Source: Candidatus Zixiibacteriota bacterium
GTDB taxonomy: Bacteria > Zixibacteria > MSB-5A5 > GN15 > FEB-12
Direction of reading: 5' to 3'
Assembly: GCA_024277795.1 (NCBI GenBank)
Contig: JAJRUL010000037.1
Coordinates: 1 to 39,275 of the forward strand
Length of the DNA: 39,275 bases
Below are positions 1 to 9,001 of this stretch, piece after piece; positions within the stretch are counted from its first letter, which is position 1, and each line of letters begins with the position of its first letter. The notes beneath the pieces were generated by a model. The model saw only the letters and a list, made by a program, of their open reading frames with translations. It was not told where the DNA came from and did no database searches. The translations under genes and the position numbers were made by a program.

Positions 1-200
1 CATCAAAACACCCTGAAGGGAACAAACTCAAATCGATGGAACATGTTGCCTACGAACCGAGGTAAAAGCCCATAGTAACAATCTGCTCGCTCGTATTTTT
101 CGATGCATTTGCCAATACAATGCACGATTTCGAACCTGTTCCTCTTCCTTCTTTATTTGAAGAGCTTGCCCAATCTAATTTCAATTACTAACTTGCTCAC
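1..200. other. Left edge, no gene assigned; possible 3' tail of an upstream plus-strand gene
   Basis: No complete gene lies here. The frame starting at base 3 reads through to a TAA at 189-191, just before the methyltransferase start at 201. It gives a protein-like tail ending LPSLFEELAQSNFNY, but it is interrupted by an in-frame TAA at 63-65. The frame starting at base 1 is open only to a TAG at 73-75. It could be the eroded or truncated end of a neighbouring surface-polysaccharide gene, or chance. I recognise no family. Confidence 0.2.
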
Positions 201-875
201 ATGAAAGAAAGGATTAAGCAGATTCCACTTTTGGGGCCAGTTCTCAGAAATATCTACCGCACCTTCAAGCCATTGAAAGAATTTGATAACTCAGCATCAT
301 ACTGGGACGATCGTTACAAATCTGGTGGAACATCTGGTGCGGGCTCCTTCGGTAAATTAGCTAAATACAAAGCATCATTTATCAATGATTTTGTTGCGAG
401 ACACACTATCCAAACAATCATTGAACATGGATGTGGGGATGGCAACCAGTTACTATTGGCGGAGTATGTATCTTATACTGGCTATGACGTAAGCCCTTCT
501 GCAATTACATTATGCAAAGAGCTGTTCCGAGATGACAACTCAAAGATTTTTCGGACCAACGACGAGTATAATAATGAAAAGGCAGAGCTGGCACTTTCTC
601 TCGATGTCATTTATCATCTTGTCGAAGACGAAACATTTCACAGCTATATGAAAAGGCTTTTTAACTCTGCAGAAAAGTTTGTGATTATCTATTCATCAAA
701 CAAAGATGAACAACGAGGCCCACATGAAAGACACCGTGCTTTTACTCCATACATAGATTCTCATTTCACCAGTTGGAAGCTTATTCAACACGAACAAAAC
801 AGATTTCCGTATGATGGGAATGAGAGAAATGGCTCCCTGTCTGATTTCTTTATCTACCAAAATAATTGCGATTGA
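201..875 (+). CDS. Class I SAM-dependent methyltransferase
   Basis: A 224-residue protein with a Rossmann-type SAM methyltransferase core. Motif I is IIEHGCGDGNQ (around residues 75-85), followed by the acidic strand end GYDVSP and a motif IV-like LALSLDVIYHL. The N-terminal YWDDRYKSGGTSGAGSFG stretch resembles small methyltransferases found in polysaccharide and glycolipid clusters. It lies next to a glycosyltransferase and a squalene/phytoene synthase, so a surface-glycan or lipid substrate is likely, but the acceptor cannot be read from sequence. The ATG at 201 gives a natural N-terminus. The gene ends in TGA and converges on the glycosyltransferase. The fold is well supported; the substrate is unknown. 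Confidence 0.75.
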   Translation: MKERIKQIPLLGPVLRNIYRTFKPLKEFDNSASYWDDRYKSGGTSGAGSFGKLAKYKASFINDFVARHTIQTIIEHGCGDGNQLLLAEYVSYTGYDVSPSAITLCKELFRDDNSKIFRTNDEYNNEKAELALSLDVIYHLVEDETFHSYMKRLFNSAEKFVIIYSSNKDEQRGPHERHRAFTPYIDSHFTSWKLIQHEQNRFPYDGNERNGSLSDFFIYQNNCD

Positions 876-921
876 TTATTAGCATAGATAGACTGCTCTC
901 AACATGTACAATACAAATGAT

Positions 922-2130
922 CTATGATGGAGGATATTTCTCCATCACATCAACAATCATCTGAGCGTATTTTTCTGAGAGCGGACCGCTGGCAAAAGTA
1001 GCATGTGCATACTGATATCCACATTCGGCAAGCTCTGACCTTAACTGTCGATCATCAAGTAAACGGTTCAAGGTAGTAGTCAGCTCAAAAAGATCATCAG
1101 GTTTGACGAGCAGACCTGTCTTCTCATGTTCTATAATATCTCGGATACCACCTGAATCTGCTCCGACAGCCACCGCACCACACATCATAGCTTCGGAAAG
1201 TGCTAATCCAAACCCTTCATCAACTGAATTGAGTACAACAATCGATGCACGATTGTATGTCTCACTTAATGCCATCTGTGGGACAGGTGGACGAATCGTG
1301 ACCGCCTCAGCGAGACCAAGCGATATTACTAAATCTCGTATTTCAGCTTCAAGTGGACCTGATGCAAACAGTTCAAGCCGAGTTTCAGGTTTTTGTTTGT
1401 AGATATGATCAAAAGCACGAACCAAATAGTCTACTCGTTTCTGTCTGGTAAAACGGGTTACTGCAACAATCAATGAATCATCACGAGAAATTGTGTCATC
1501 CCTTTGAAAAACTCCCTCATTGTGCGGTAGCGGGAGAACCCGAAGAATATCTTTCAATCCAGAATCGATCGATATAATATTATCACGTAGAAAACTCGAA
1601 ACAACAGTCCAATAATTCAACGATCTGCACATAGGGCGTAGATAGCGATAAACGGCTGTAGCATATCTTTTCATCAAACGTATATCAGTACCATGCGATG
1701 AAAGAATCATAGGCAAACCGCTTTTGCGCTGAACAGTTTTCATCACAATCCCCGTTGGGACGAGCCAATGCCCCCAAATAATATCAATCTGTTCTTTGGA
1801 TATTAGCTCAAGAGCTGACTTCCTGAAACTGTCGAGAAAATGCTTGAACTTGAACGCACCTCCGATCGAGCCTAAAACTAAATCCTGCATATTCCCGCGA
1901 TAGGCGATATCCTGCTTTGATTCATCAGAGGCATAACGAAATCGGCAGACTGTAACCCCGCCCAGCTCTTCCCGTTCCGGTAATCCTGCGTCATGGGGAG
2001 CTAAAACAATCGGCTTGATTCCATGAGGAACTAGCTTTTTGACTAAAAGCTCAATAAACACACCGGCAAAATCACCCTCACGGCGAGGATAGTTATGTGT
2101 CATCACAAGGAGTTTAATCGATTTATTCAT
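922..2130 (-). CDS. GT4-type glycosyltransferase (GT-B fold)
   Basis: About 402 residues with the GT-B layout. An N-terminal domain begins KLLVMTHNYPRREGDFAGVF. A C-terminal nucleotide-sugar domain begins near IVAVTRFTRQKRVDYLVRAF and carries the E-x7-E motif in DEGFGLALSEA (Glu about residues 305 and 313), followed by GADSGGIRDII and TGLLVKPDD. This is the family 4 retaining glycosyltransferase pattern, which transfers a sugar from a nucleotide donor to a lipid, glycan or small-molecule acceptor in the cytoplasm. The ATG at 2130 is preferred over an upstream in-frame TTG at 2145; neither has a clear Shine-Dalgarno sequence. It is divergent from the squalene/phytoene synthase gene, so the two may share the short region 2131-2204. 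Donor and acceptor are not determinable. Confidence 0.85.
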   Translation of the reverse strand: MNKSIKLLVMTHNYPRREGDFAGVFIELLVKKLVPHGIKPIVLAPHDAGLPEREELGGVTVCRFRYASDESKQDIAYRGNMQDLVLGSIGGAFKFKHFLDSFRKSALELISKEQIDIIWGHWLVPTGIVMKTVQRKSGLPMILSSHGTDIRLMKRYATAVYRYLRPMCRSLNYWTVVSSFLRDNIISIDSGLKDILRVLPLPHNEGVFQRDDTISRDDSLIVAVTRFTRQKRVDYLVRAFDHIYKQKPETRLELFASGPLEAEIRDLVISLGLAEAVTIRPPVPQMALSETYNRASIVVLNSVDEGFGLALSEAMMCGAVAVGADSGGIRDIIEHEKTGLLVKPDDLFELTTTLNRLLDDRQLRSELAECGYQYAHATFASGPLSEKYAQMIVDVMEKYPPS

Positions 2131-2204
2131 ATATATAGGGTACAAAACTCATTAGTTCTTAGAAAAGCAATTTTATCTACTCTTTCTACACACTATATTG
2201 TTCT

Positions 2205-3146
2205 ATGATGTTAAATACTAAACCACATATAAGTATTAATTTCGCGACCGATCTAGATTTTTCTGAAATACTGACAAATCCAATATTGGATATCGCCGCC
2301 CGTTTCTGGGAAAAAGATCGTTATGAGGCCTTTCAGATTTGCTATCGGTCGATGAGGATTCTCGACGATTTAGTCGATGACCTCAAATCTGAGGGACGTA
2401 CTATCACTTCCGAGGAAAAAACTGTTATAGCGAAGATGATCACCGATTGGACGTACTCTCTACAGCAGAACAATCAATCAGATCAGTTCATGAAACAATT
2501 ACAAACAGTCATTCATCATTATAGTATACCGATCTGGCCATGGGAGCGATTAGCCCAGGCAATGCTTTTTGATCTTGAACATGACTCTTTTAGAACACTA
2601 CTGGTTTTTCTGCGTTACTGCGAAGGTGCGGCTATCTCCCCTGCTTCTATATTCATGCACCTCTGTGCCATACGACAAAATGATAATGAGATAACACCTG
2701 GCGATGTAGATATCCGTAAGGCATCCCGACCTCTCGCCCTTTTTTCTTATTTTGTTCATATTATGCGAGATTTCCAAAAAGACCAACTTGCTGGTTTGAA
2801 TTATTTTGCTGAAGATATTATGAGCCAATGCCAAGTAACCAATGCCGATCTTGCAAAATCCGTAAAAAATGGTAACTACTCACAATCAGTCCGTAAACTT
2901 CTTACAATTTACAGAGATATTGCGGAGAAATATCGCTCTTTAGCTCGGAGTAATTTAGACCTGATACTCCCACAATTCCCTCCTCGGTATCAGCTAAGTC
3001 TGGAAATGATATATTCTTTGTATCTGCAGATATTTGAACGAGTGAACCCACAACAGGGGATGTTCGACACGGAGACAATGAATCCGACAGGGGATGAAGT
3101 CCAGATGCAGATAGATAAGACTCTGCTGACCTTCAAGCCTTTTTAA
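2205..3146 (+). CDS. Squalene/phytoene synthase family protein
   Basis: A 313-residue all-helical prenyl synthase of the trans head-to-head type, which condenses two prenyl diphosphates. Both Asp-rich Mg-diphosphate motifs are visible: RILDDLVDD (residues 51-59) and the second motif HIMRDFQKD (residues 185-193, Asp189 and Asp193). A central YCEGAA segment (138-143) also fits. Length is near that of bacterial phytoene/squalene synthases (about 280-350). The product could be squalene (hopanoid/sterol precursor), phytoene or an apocarotenoid precursor; no desaturase or cyclase is nearby to decide. Start is the tandem ATG ATG at 2205/2208. Family assignment is firm; the product is an inference. 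Confidence 0.85.
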   Translation: MMLNTKPHISINFATDLDFSEILTNPILDIAARFWEKDRYEAFQICYRSMRILDDLVDDLKSEGRTITSEEKTVIAKMITDWTYSLQQNNQSDQFMKQLQTVIHHYSIPIWPWERLAQAMLFDLEHDSFRTLLVFLRYCEGAAISPASIFMHLCAIRQNDNEITPGDVDIRKASRPLALFSYFVHIMRDFQKDQLAGLNYFAEDIMSQCQVTNADLAKSVKNGNYSQSVRKLLTIYRDIAEKYRSLARSNLDLILPQFPPRYQLSLEMIYSLYLQIFERVNPQQGMFDTETMNPTGDEVQMQIDKTLLTFKPF

Positions 3147-3253
3147 TTTTATGGAAGAAATCGAGCTTTGCATGGTATTCTCTATGGACCTGAGTAAAGC
3201 AAACCGGGACAGATACAATTGAACCGGTGTATAATAAATAGGAGATCAAAATC

Positions 3254-4603
3254 ATGAAAAGTGTACTCGTATGTTTTGCCTTGCTGTTTTGCACAACTGC
3301 TATAACAGCCAATGAAATCTCGGTAACAGTCTACAACAGCAACCTCGGTGTCATTAGTGAAACGAGGACATTCTCCCTCAATAAAGGGATCAATAGGCTG
3401 AACTTTACTGATGTTCCTTCATTGATAGACCCCGCCTCAGTAACTGTTGAACTCCTCAATGGCAAAGGGGGAATAACAATTCTTGAGCAGAATTATGCTT
3501 ATGACCTTGTAAGCCCAGACCAGATTTATCGACGATATGTTGACAAAGAGATAGAATTACTCGACAAAGAAGGGAAGCTTATTACAGGAAAACTACTAGC
3601 CTATAATAATGGAGCAATCACCTTAAAAGATAAAAACAATCGGATCAAAATTGTTGGAACTACGAATATTACTGAAGTAAACTTCCCTTCATTACCCGAT
3701 GGCTTGATTACCCGTCCAACTCTTTTCTGGTTGTATAATTCGACTGTTTCAGGTGACCTTACAGCTCAGGTAGGATACCAAACAAGTGGTTTGAACTGGT
3801 CAGCAGAGTATGTCGGAGTACTTGATGACTCAGAGACAAATCTCAACCTTACAGGATGGGCATCAATCAATAATAACAGCGGAAAATCATACAATAATGC
3901 ACGATTGAAACTAGTTGCTGGTGACATAAATCGAGTAAATCGTGAATATGACCAGCCACGACGAATGGAGATGACTCTTTCAAAAGCGACACCGTCAGCA
4001 GGATTTCGAGAAAAGGAGTTTTTTGAATATCATCTCTATACTCTGCCACGCAAAGCAACAGTTGCAAATCATGAAAAAAAACAAATATCCCTCTTTGAAC
4101 CTGCAACCACCTCAGTTGATAAACAGTTTATTTACCGCCCAGACAGAGACCCAAAAAAGGTTGAAGTTTCCTTAAAATTAACAAACTCCAGTTCATCAGG
4201 TCTTGGGATTCCACTGCCCGCGGGTCGTGTGCGTCTGTTCAAAGCGGATTCTGATGGCGGACTTATCCTGCTGGGTGAAGATCGGATTGACCATACACCA
4301 AAGGATGAAGAGATTGATATTAAGGTAGGATTCGCTTTTGATATTAGTGCTGAAGAAAAATTGATAAAACAGGATCGAATATCAGAAAGAGTCGAACAAC
4401 GGCAATTTCAAATAGACATTCGTAACCATAAGAGGTCTGACATTACCGTACGAGTTGAAAAGAGTCTCTATGGTGATTGGGAATTACTTGAATCGACATT
4501 ATCAGGAAACCGAAAAGATGGCAATACGCTTGTATTTGACGTATCAGTCAAAGCTGGAGAATCGACAACATTAACATATTTGGTACGTTTTACCCATCGA
4601 TAG
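3254..4603 (+). CDS. Secreted DUF4139 domain protein
   Basis: A 449-residue exported protein. Residues 1-19 form a signal peptide (KSVLVCFALLFCTTAITA, cleavage near TANE). The mature part starts ISVTVYNSNLGVISETRTF and LNFTDVPSLIDPASV, the usual opening of DUF4139 proteins, and then has the typical WLYNSTVSGDLTAQVGYQTSGLNWSAEY segment. The rest is beta-rich with an immunoglobulin-like C-terminus. The family has no settled function; members are envelope or secreted proteins in many Gram-negatives. The start is set by AGGAG at 3240-3244, nine bases upstream of the ATG. It ends in TAG and is followed by a good promoter for the TPR gene, so the two are probably separate transcripts. Confidence 0.8.
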   Translation: MKSVLVCFALLFCTTAITANEISVTVYNSNLGVISETRTFSLNKGINRLNFTDVPSLIDPASVTVELLNGKGGITILEQNYAYDLVSPDQIYRRYVDKEIELLDKEGKLITGKLLAYNNGAITLKDKNNRIKIVGTTNITEVNFPSLPDGLITRPTLFWLYNSTVSGDLTAQVGYQTSGLNWSAEYVGVLDDSETNLNLTGWASINNNSGKSYNNARLKLVAGDINRVNREYDQPRRMEMTLSKATPSAGFREKEFFEYHLYTLPRKATVANHEKKQISLFEPATTSVDKQFIYRPDRDPKKVEVSLKLTNSSSSGLGIPLPAGRVRLFKADSDGGLILLGEDRIDHTPKDEEIDIKVGFAFDISAEEKLIKQDRISERVEQRQFQIDIRNHKRSDITVRVEKSLYGDWELLESTLSGNRKDGNTLVFDVSVKAGESTTLTYLVRFTHR

Positions 4604-4611
4604 GACTAGGG

Positions 4612-4640
4612 TTGACAAGCATCTTATTAGCATGTAAATT
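4612..4640 (+). promoter_or_regulatory. Sigma-70-type promoter for the TPR gene
   Basis: TTGACA at 4612-4617 and TAAATT at 4635-4640 are separated by exactly 17 bases, with TG one base upstream of the -10 (extended -10 style). It lies between the DUF4139 stop and the strong GAGGAGGT ribosome binding site at 4673-4680 of the TPR gene. Confidence 0.65.
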
Positions 4641-4685
4641 CTGCCCTTAATAGACTGATAATAAGATGATCTGAGGAGGTCATGA

Positions 4686-6077
4686 ATGAAATTGTTACGT
4701 AATTCGACACTTGTACTACTCTTTCTTTGCTTAGTGGCCTCTGTAGCTATGGCTGGTCCTAAGGCGAGAAAACTACCTGTTTCTGCCTACATTAAGTCGG
4801 CAAAAATTGAAATCCTTTCTGGCGACCTTGACCGGTATCCTTACGCAATGGCAATGATCGATTCATTGTTTCTCTACTACGGACACCATGCCGAAGGTCT
4901 TCACTGGATGATCAACATCCAAGTTGACTATATCAACAAAACCCCAAATCCGCTTGAAAAAGCACAGTATGTTGATAAACTAATCGCTTATACAGATTCC
5001 CTCCATATGTGTTGTGATAACAAGAAGATCAAAAAGAAATATCGCAAACATTGTAATAAATACACAGAGAAAGCTGACTCAACTAAAGTCAAGTTTTTCA
5101 GGGAATTCTATTCTCTCGGTGTTGAACAGTTGAAAAATATTGAAGAACTAGCCAATGACCTAAAGGAAGAGACAGATTCTTCTGCGATTGAATATATCAA
5201 AAATGATATGCAGGTTAATATTGACTCTGTCCTATCAAATATGGAATTGGCCATTGCGATCGACCCAGATGATTACCGGCCATATGTTGCTTTGGGCAAT
5301 GGTTATGAAAAAGCAGGTAACTACGAAAAGTCAATTGAGTGGATGAAAAAAGGGCTTGATCGAGCCAAAGATAATGAAAGATCGAGAATACTCCTGCCTA
5401 TCGCATACAATTATATCAACTTAGGCGATTACTGTAATGCTGCTGACTTTTTTGCCCAACATGTTGAAACAGATCCTACTGACACTCTTAATCTGATAAA
5501 TCTAGCTATTTGCTATGTTAATTGTGATAAGCAGGAAGAGGCACTAGCTACCTATAGGCAGATTCTTGAGATTGACCCAAACAATAGTGATGTTATTGTT
5601 TATATTGGAAGTTACTTCAACCAGCAGGCACAGAAATTCTCCCAAAAAGCTAATGAAGCTCGTGAGAAAGGGGATGAAGAAGCGATCAAAAAATGGAGCG
5701 ATGAACGTGCGATCGCATTTGACTCTGCAAGCTATTATTGGAAATCTGCGATGGCACTAAAACCAGATGAAGTCTTTATTGCCGAACAATGTGGTGTTGC
5801 CTGTGCTCTCGCCGGCGATACTACAGGGGCTATCTCTGCTTTCTCCAAACTTACGGTACTGGCACCTGATGTACCAGATAATTTCAAAGTCTTAGGTAGT
5901 CTCTACGAAGGGCAGTTCAATGCAAAAGAAGCTATCAAAGCGTATGAAGGTTATGTGGCAATAGACAGTAAGAATATTGCTATCTGGGAAGCATTGCGTG
6001 ACCTTTATAAAGAGGTAGGCAATACAGAAGGGCGGAAAAAAGCGATTGCAAAAATCAAGACGCTCTCAAAAAAATAA
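4686..6077 (+). CDS. Secreted tetratricopeptide-repeat protein
   Basis: A 463-residue protein with a signal peptide (residues 1-23, ending VASVAMAG). A lysine-rich middle region contains several Cys (CCDNKKIKKKYRKHC). From about residue 175 onward there are TPR units, for example AIAIDPDDYRPYVALGNGY, LAICYVNCDKQEEALATYRQ and FKVLGSLYEGQFNAKEAIKAY. TPRs are protein-protein interaction scaffolds; a periplasmic role is likely from the signal peptide. The start is firmly set by GAGGAGGT five bases upstream. The gene has its own promoter and an intrinsic terminator directly downstream, so it looks monocistronic. No catalytic domain is seen and no specific role can be given. Confidence 0.85.
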   Translation: MKLLRNSTLVLLFLCLVASVAMAGPKARKLPVSAYIKSAKIEILSGDLDRYPYAMAMIDSLFLYYGHHAEGLHWMINIQVDYINKTPNPLEKAQYVDKLIAYTDSLHMCCDNKKIKKKYRKHCNKYTEKADSTKVKFFREFYSLGVEQLKNIEELANDLKEETDSSAIEYIKNDMQVNIDSVLSNMELAIAIDPDDYRPYVALGNGYEKAGNYEKSIEWMKKGLDRAKDNERSRILLPIAYNYINLGDYCNAADFFAQHVETDPTDTLNLINLAICYVNCDKQEEALATYRQILEIDPNNSDVIVYIGSYFNQQAQKFSQKANEAREKGDEEAIKKWSDERAIAFDSASYYWKSAMALKPDEVFIAEQCGVACALAGDTTGAISAFSKLTVLAPDVPDNFKVLGSLYEGQFNAKEAIKAYEGYVAIDSKNIAIWEALRDLYKEVGNTEGRKKAIAKIKTLSKK

Positions 6078-6131
6078 ACTATAATGAGTGCTATACGTTA
6101 AAATAACTGCGCTCAAATCGAAGAATAGTGA

Positions 6132-6163
6132 AACGGCAGGTAGGAAACTTGCCGTTTTTTTTA
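6132..6163 (+). terminator. Rho-independent terminator after the TPR gene
   Basis: A 10-bp stem (6132-6141 with 6147-6156, one G-U pair) around the loop AGGAA is followed by a run of eight T. It lies between the TPR stop codon and the priA start at 6177. Confidence 0.85.
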
Positions 6164-6176
6164 TATATAGAGAGAG

Positions 6177-8573
6177 ATGAATTCCCAGAACCAATATATC
6201 CGTGTTGCAGTTTCAGGACCACTACGGCAGACTTTTACGTATTCCTATTCAGATCAAGTAGAATTCTTGCAACCAGGGCAACGTCTACTAGTCCCTTTTG
6301 GTAAAGCTCGAAAAGTAGGGTTTTATATTGGTCCAACACAAAGACCAACATCTTTTGAAGTCAAAGAGATTATCAGGCCACTCGATGAAATCAGCTTTCT
6401 TCCTTCTGATCTCTTTCAGTTGTTGATGTGGATTGCTGACTACTATTTTGCCAATCCTGCTGATTGCCTAACTGCGGCTTTGCCTCCAGCTCTAAAGACT
6501 TCACGACCACCAAAATTGATTTGGACCTCCAGTTCAATCGATTGTGCTCAATCACTTCCGCTCACCCCAAAACCTGGGAGGCAACTCACATCAGCCGATC
6601 AAAAAAGATTGAAACAACACGACCGCAACCTCATTCGGCAGTTGATAAATAACGGGGTACTTGCCCAAAAGTGGTTGCAATCAGAAGATGAAAGCTCTGC
6701 ACGAGTCATCGGTTATCGTGCTACTGACCTTCATGGATGGGATCACTGGTTTGAAGACAAAAGAATAAACCCACCAATGTTTGATGGTATCAGGCGAAGA
6801 AGTTCTCTCCTGCAAGACGGCTGGACAGCACACTTTATAGCAAAAGCTGTACGTGAACAGATTTTAGAGCCTATAACTGACCATAACGAGCTTTCTGATT
6901 CCTACCAACATCATAACCGACAAGGTGTCCGAGATATTGAGCTTACAACTGAACAGAAGCAGATCCTCAATGAGATTACAACAGGAAGCGGGAGTTTAAA
7001 GGATTTTTCCGTCTCCTTACTTCACGGTATTACAGGATCAGGAAAAACTTTGGTCTATTGCCATCTGGCGGAACGAGTGTTAAAAACTGGTCGAACAGTA
7101 CTTGTACTGACACCTGAAATCGCACTGGCAGGACTTACCCAAGCGTATTTTCGAGGATACTTCGGCAATGATGTGGCAGTTCTGCATTCAGGGATGACTG
7201 ACCGTGAAAGAATGTTGAGTTTTGATTCTGTACGAAAAGGTCGTTATCCTATTGTTGTTGGCCCACGATCTGCCCTGTTTGCACCACTACCAAATCTTGG
7301 ACTGATCATAGTCGATGAGGAACATGATAGCTCCTACAAGCAGGAAAATCCTTCACCACGTTTTCATGGGCGGGACTGTGCCATAAAAAGAGCACAATTG
7401 AACAAGATACCTATTATCCTCGGTTCAGCCTCCCCGTCATTTGAATCATTCTATCAGGCAAAAAAAGGGAAATACAAGCTATACACGTTGTCAAAGCGCC
7501 CCGGTAATGCACATCTTCCATCAGTCTCAATTATAGATCTAACAACCTCACGTTTACGTGGAGACCTACCTTTCTTCACATGGCAACTTAAGAAACAAAT
7601 TGAAGAACGACTCGAAAAAAATGAACAAACAATCTTATTCCTAAATCGTCGTGGACATTCTCCCCAAATAAAATGCAACAGTTGTGGGCATGTGCCTGCC
7701 TGTCCGAACTGTGAGGTAACGTTAACGTACCACCAAACTGGTAGAAAACTCTCCTGTCATTATTGTGGCCATGTTATGGTCGCAAACGATATTTGCCAAC
7801 AATGTGGATCGAAAGATTTCTTTTATCTTGGAGCAGGTACTCAAAAAATCGAAGAAGCAATCATTCGGCTTTTCAAAGATGAAAAACCACTACGGCTCGA
7901 TTCTGATTCGGCAGGATCAGGTAAACGGATACAAAAAATCATTGATTCCTTTGCAAATGGGGAAAGTAGGCTTCTACTCGGAACACAGATGGTCACAAAG
8001 GGACTTGATCTACCGAATGTGACGTTGGTAGGTGTCTTATCTGCCGATCAGCTTCTAGATCGTCCTGACTTCCGTGCTTCGGAACGTGCTTTTGCTCAAC
8101 TGCTTCAGGTCGCAGGTCGATCGGGTCGTGCGGACAAAGCTGGTGAGGTGCTCATTCAGACATTCTATCCGGAGAGTGAAATCATTGAAAAAGCCTCACA
8201 TCAAGACTTTACAGGCTTCTATGATCTTGAAATCAAATCAAGAGAAAGCTTACATTACCCTCCATTCAGAAGATTAGTCAATATCTTGTTCATGGGAAAG
8301 AATGAACAAAAAGTTGAAACTGAGTCACATACATTTACACAGAATCTTAAGAGCAGATGTTTGACTGAAAAAGTCACTACCGATATTCTTGGACCAGCTC
8401 CATGCCCCATGTATTTCCTTCGAGGACAATATCGACGGCATCTGCTTCTCAAAACAAAATCAATTCTAAAACTGATTCATCTGCTATCAGAGTGGGAAGA
8501 ATCACAAAAGAGATTCAATATCCATTCAACCGTGCGTATCATTGTAGATGTAGACCCGTATGATATGATGTGA
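6177..8573 (+). CDS. priA: Primosomal protein N' (replication restart helicase PriA)
   Basis: A 798-residue superfamily 2 helicase that recognises stalled forks and D-loops and reloads the replisome. Seen in order: an N-terminal 3'-DNA-end-binding domain (RVAVSGPLRQTFTYSY, GQRLLVPFGKARKVGFYIG); Walker A GITGSGKT (about 283-290); a DEEH Walker B (about 379-382); eight Cys in the zinc-binding insertion between about 499 and 546 (CNSCGHVPACPNC, CHYCG, CQQCG); and the helicase C-terminal motifs GTQMVTKGLDLPNV and QVAGRSGRADKAGEV. Length is slightly above E. coli PriA (732). The purine-rich AGAGAG immediately upstream is the ribosome binding site. It follows a terminator and so probably has its own promoter. 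Complete, no missing key residues. Confidence 0.97.
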   Translation: MNSQNQYIRVAVSGPLRQTFTYSYSDQVEFLQPGQRLLVPFGKARKVGFYIGPTQRPTSFEVKEIIRPLDEISFLPSDLFQLLMWIADYYFANPADCLTAALPPALKTSRPPKLIWTSSSIDCAQSLPLTPKPGRQLTSADQKRLKQHDRNLIRQLINNGVLAQKWLQSEDESSARVIGYRATDLHGWDHWFEDKRINPPMFDGIRRRSSLLQDGWTAHFIAKAVREQILEPITDHNELSDSYQHHNRQGVRDIELTTEQKQILNEITTGSGSLKDFSVSLLHGITGSGKTLVYCHLAERVLKTGRTVLVLTPEIALAGLTQAYFRGYFGNDVAVLHSGMTDRERMLSFDSVRKGRYPIVVGPRSALFAPLPNLGLIIVDEEHDSSYKQENPSPRFHGRDCAIKRAQLNKIPIILGSASPSFESFYQAKKGKYKLYTLSKRPGNAHLPSVSIIDLTTSRLRGDLPFFTWQLKKQIEERLEKNEQTILFLNRRGHSPQIKCNSCGHVPACPNCEVTLTYHQTGRKLSCHYCGHVMVANDICQQCGSKDFFYLGAGTQKIEEAIIRLFKDEKPLRLDSDSAGSGKRIQKIIDSFANGESRLLLGTQMVTKGLDLPNVTLVGVLSADQLLDRPDFRASERAFAQLLQVAGRSGRADKAGEVLIQTFYPESEIIEKASHQDFTGFYDLEIKSRESLHYPPFRRLVNILFMGKNEQKVETESHTFTQNLKSRCLTEKVTTDILGPAPCPMYFLRGQYRRHLLLKTKSILKLIHLLSEWEESQKRFNIHSTVRIIVDVDPYDMM

Positions 8574-9001
8574 TTATCGTATTTTTCAGTATTGTTTGAG
8601 CTTCTAACGGGTCCGTCGGGCACGAACCACCCATCAGTAGTCTTATCTTTGCGCCCGACGGTCGTAATCCCGTCCAATGTGGCTCTCACCGGTCGGATTC
8701 CCTTCCGGTCACCGGTAAAGTCCCCCTCTCGAAAAAGGACTCTCTAAGGAACTAGTTGGAAACAGTTCACTCTGTCTATTAACAAATATGATGCCATATC
8801 ACATCAAGTCTGTTTCAATTCAATCAATCTGTTGTTTAACAATGAGATAGTTTTGCAGCTATTCTTAGCGGGGAAAAATTTTCTTAGCTATATTCGTATG
8901 AATAATATACCAATCCACGAAATTCTCGTAACGACGTACGAGTCATAAAAGAAGCCACCGCATGGGTGGCTTCTTTTAATCTATCTGAAAAGAATTGTAA
9001 T
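8574..9001. other. Gene-free convergent interval with stacked hairpins
   Basis: This 428-base stretch between priA (plus) and rplY (minus) holds no convincing gene. Its first part (about 8605-8745) is clearly richer in GC than the surroundings. It contains three consecutive hairpins: a perfect 9-bp inverted repeat, CCGTCGGGC at 8613-8621 with GCCCGACGG at 8653-8661; a nested one at 8688-8716 (ACCGGT/ACCGGT outer, CGGA/TCCG inner); and AGTCC/GGACT at 8719-8741. A further CTCGTA/TACGAG hairpin is at 8925-8942, and the rplY terminator follows. It could be a structured RNA on either strand, a long priA 3' UTR, or a repeat element. Confidence 0.5.
8947..8977 (-). terminator. Intrinsic terminator of the ispE-spoVG-prs-rplY block
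   Basis: A perfect 13-bp inverted repeat (8947-8959 with 8965-8977) encloses the five-base loop GCATG. A-tracts on one side and T-tracts on the other let it work in both directions. It lies 25 bases beyond the rplY stop codon and also faces priA. Confidence 0.85.

Noticed and set aside
8695-8720. SRP RNA-like CCGGAAGG on the minus strand
   Set aside because: The flanking conserved helix 8 bases (GUCAGG...GCAGC) are absent.
8719-8745. Glycine-riboswitch-like CTCTC...AAAAAGGACTCT stretch
   Set aside because: The conserved core bases do not match, there is no tandem aptamer, and no glycine gene follows; gcvT is 10 kb away.
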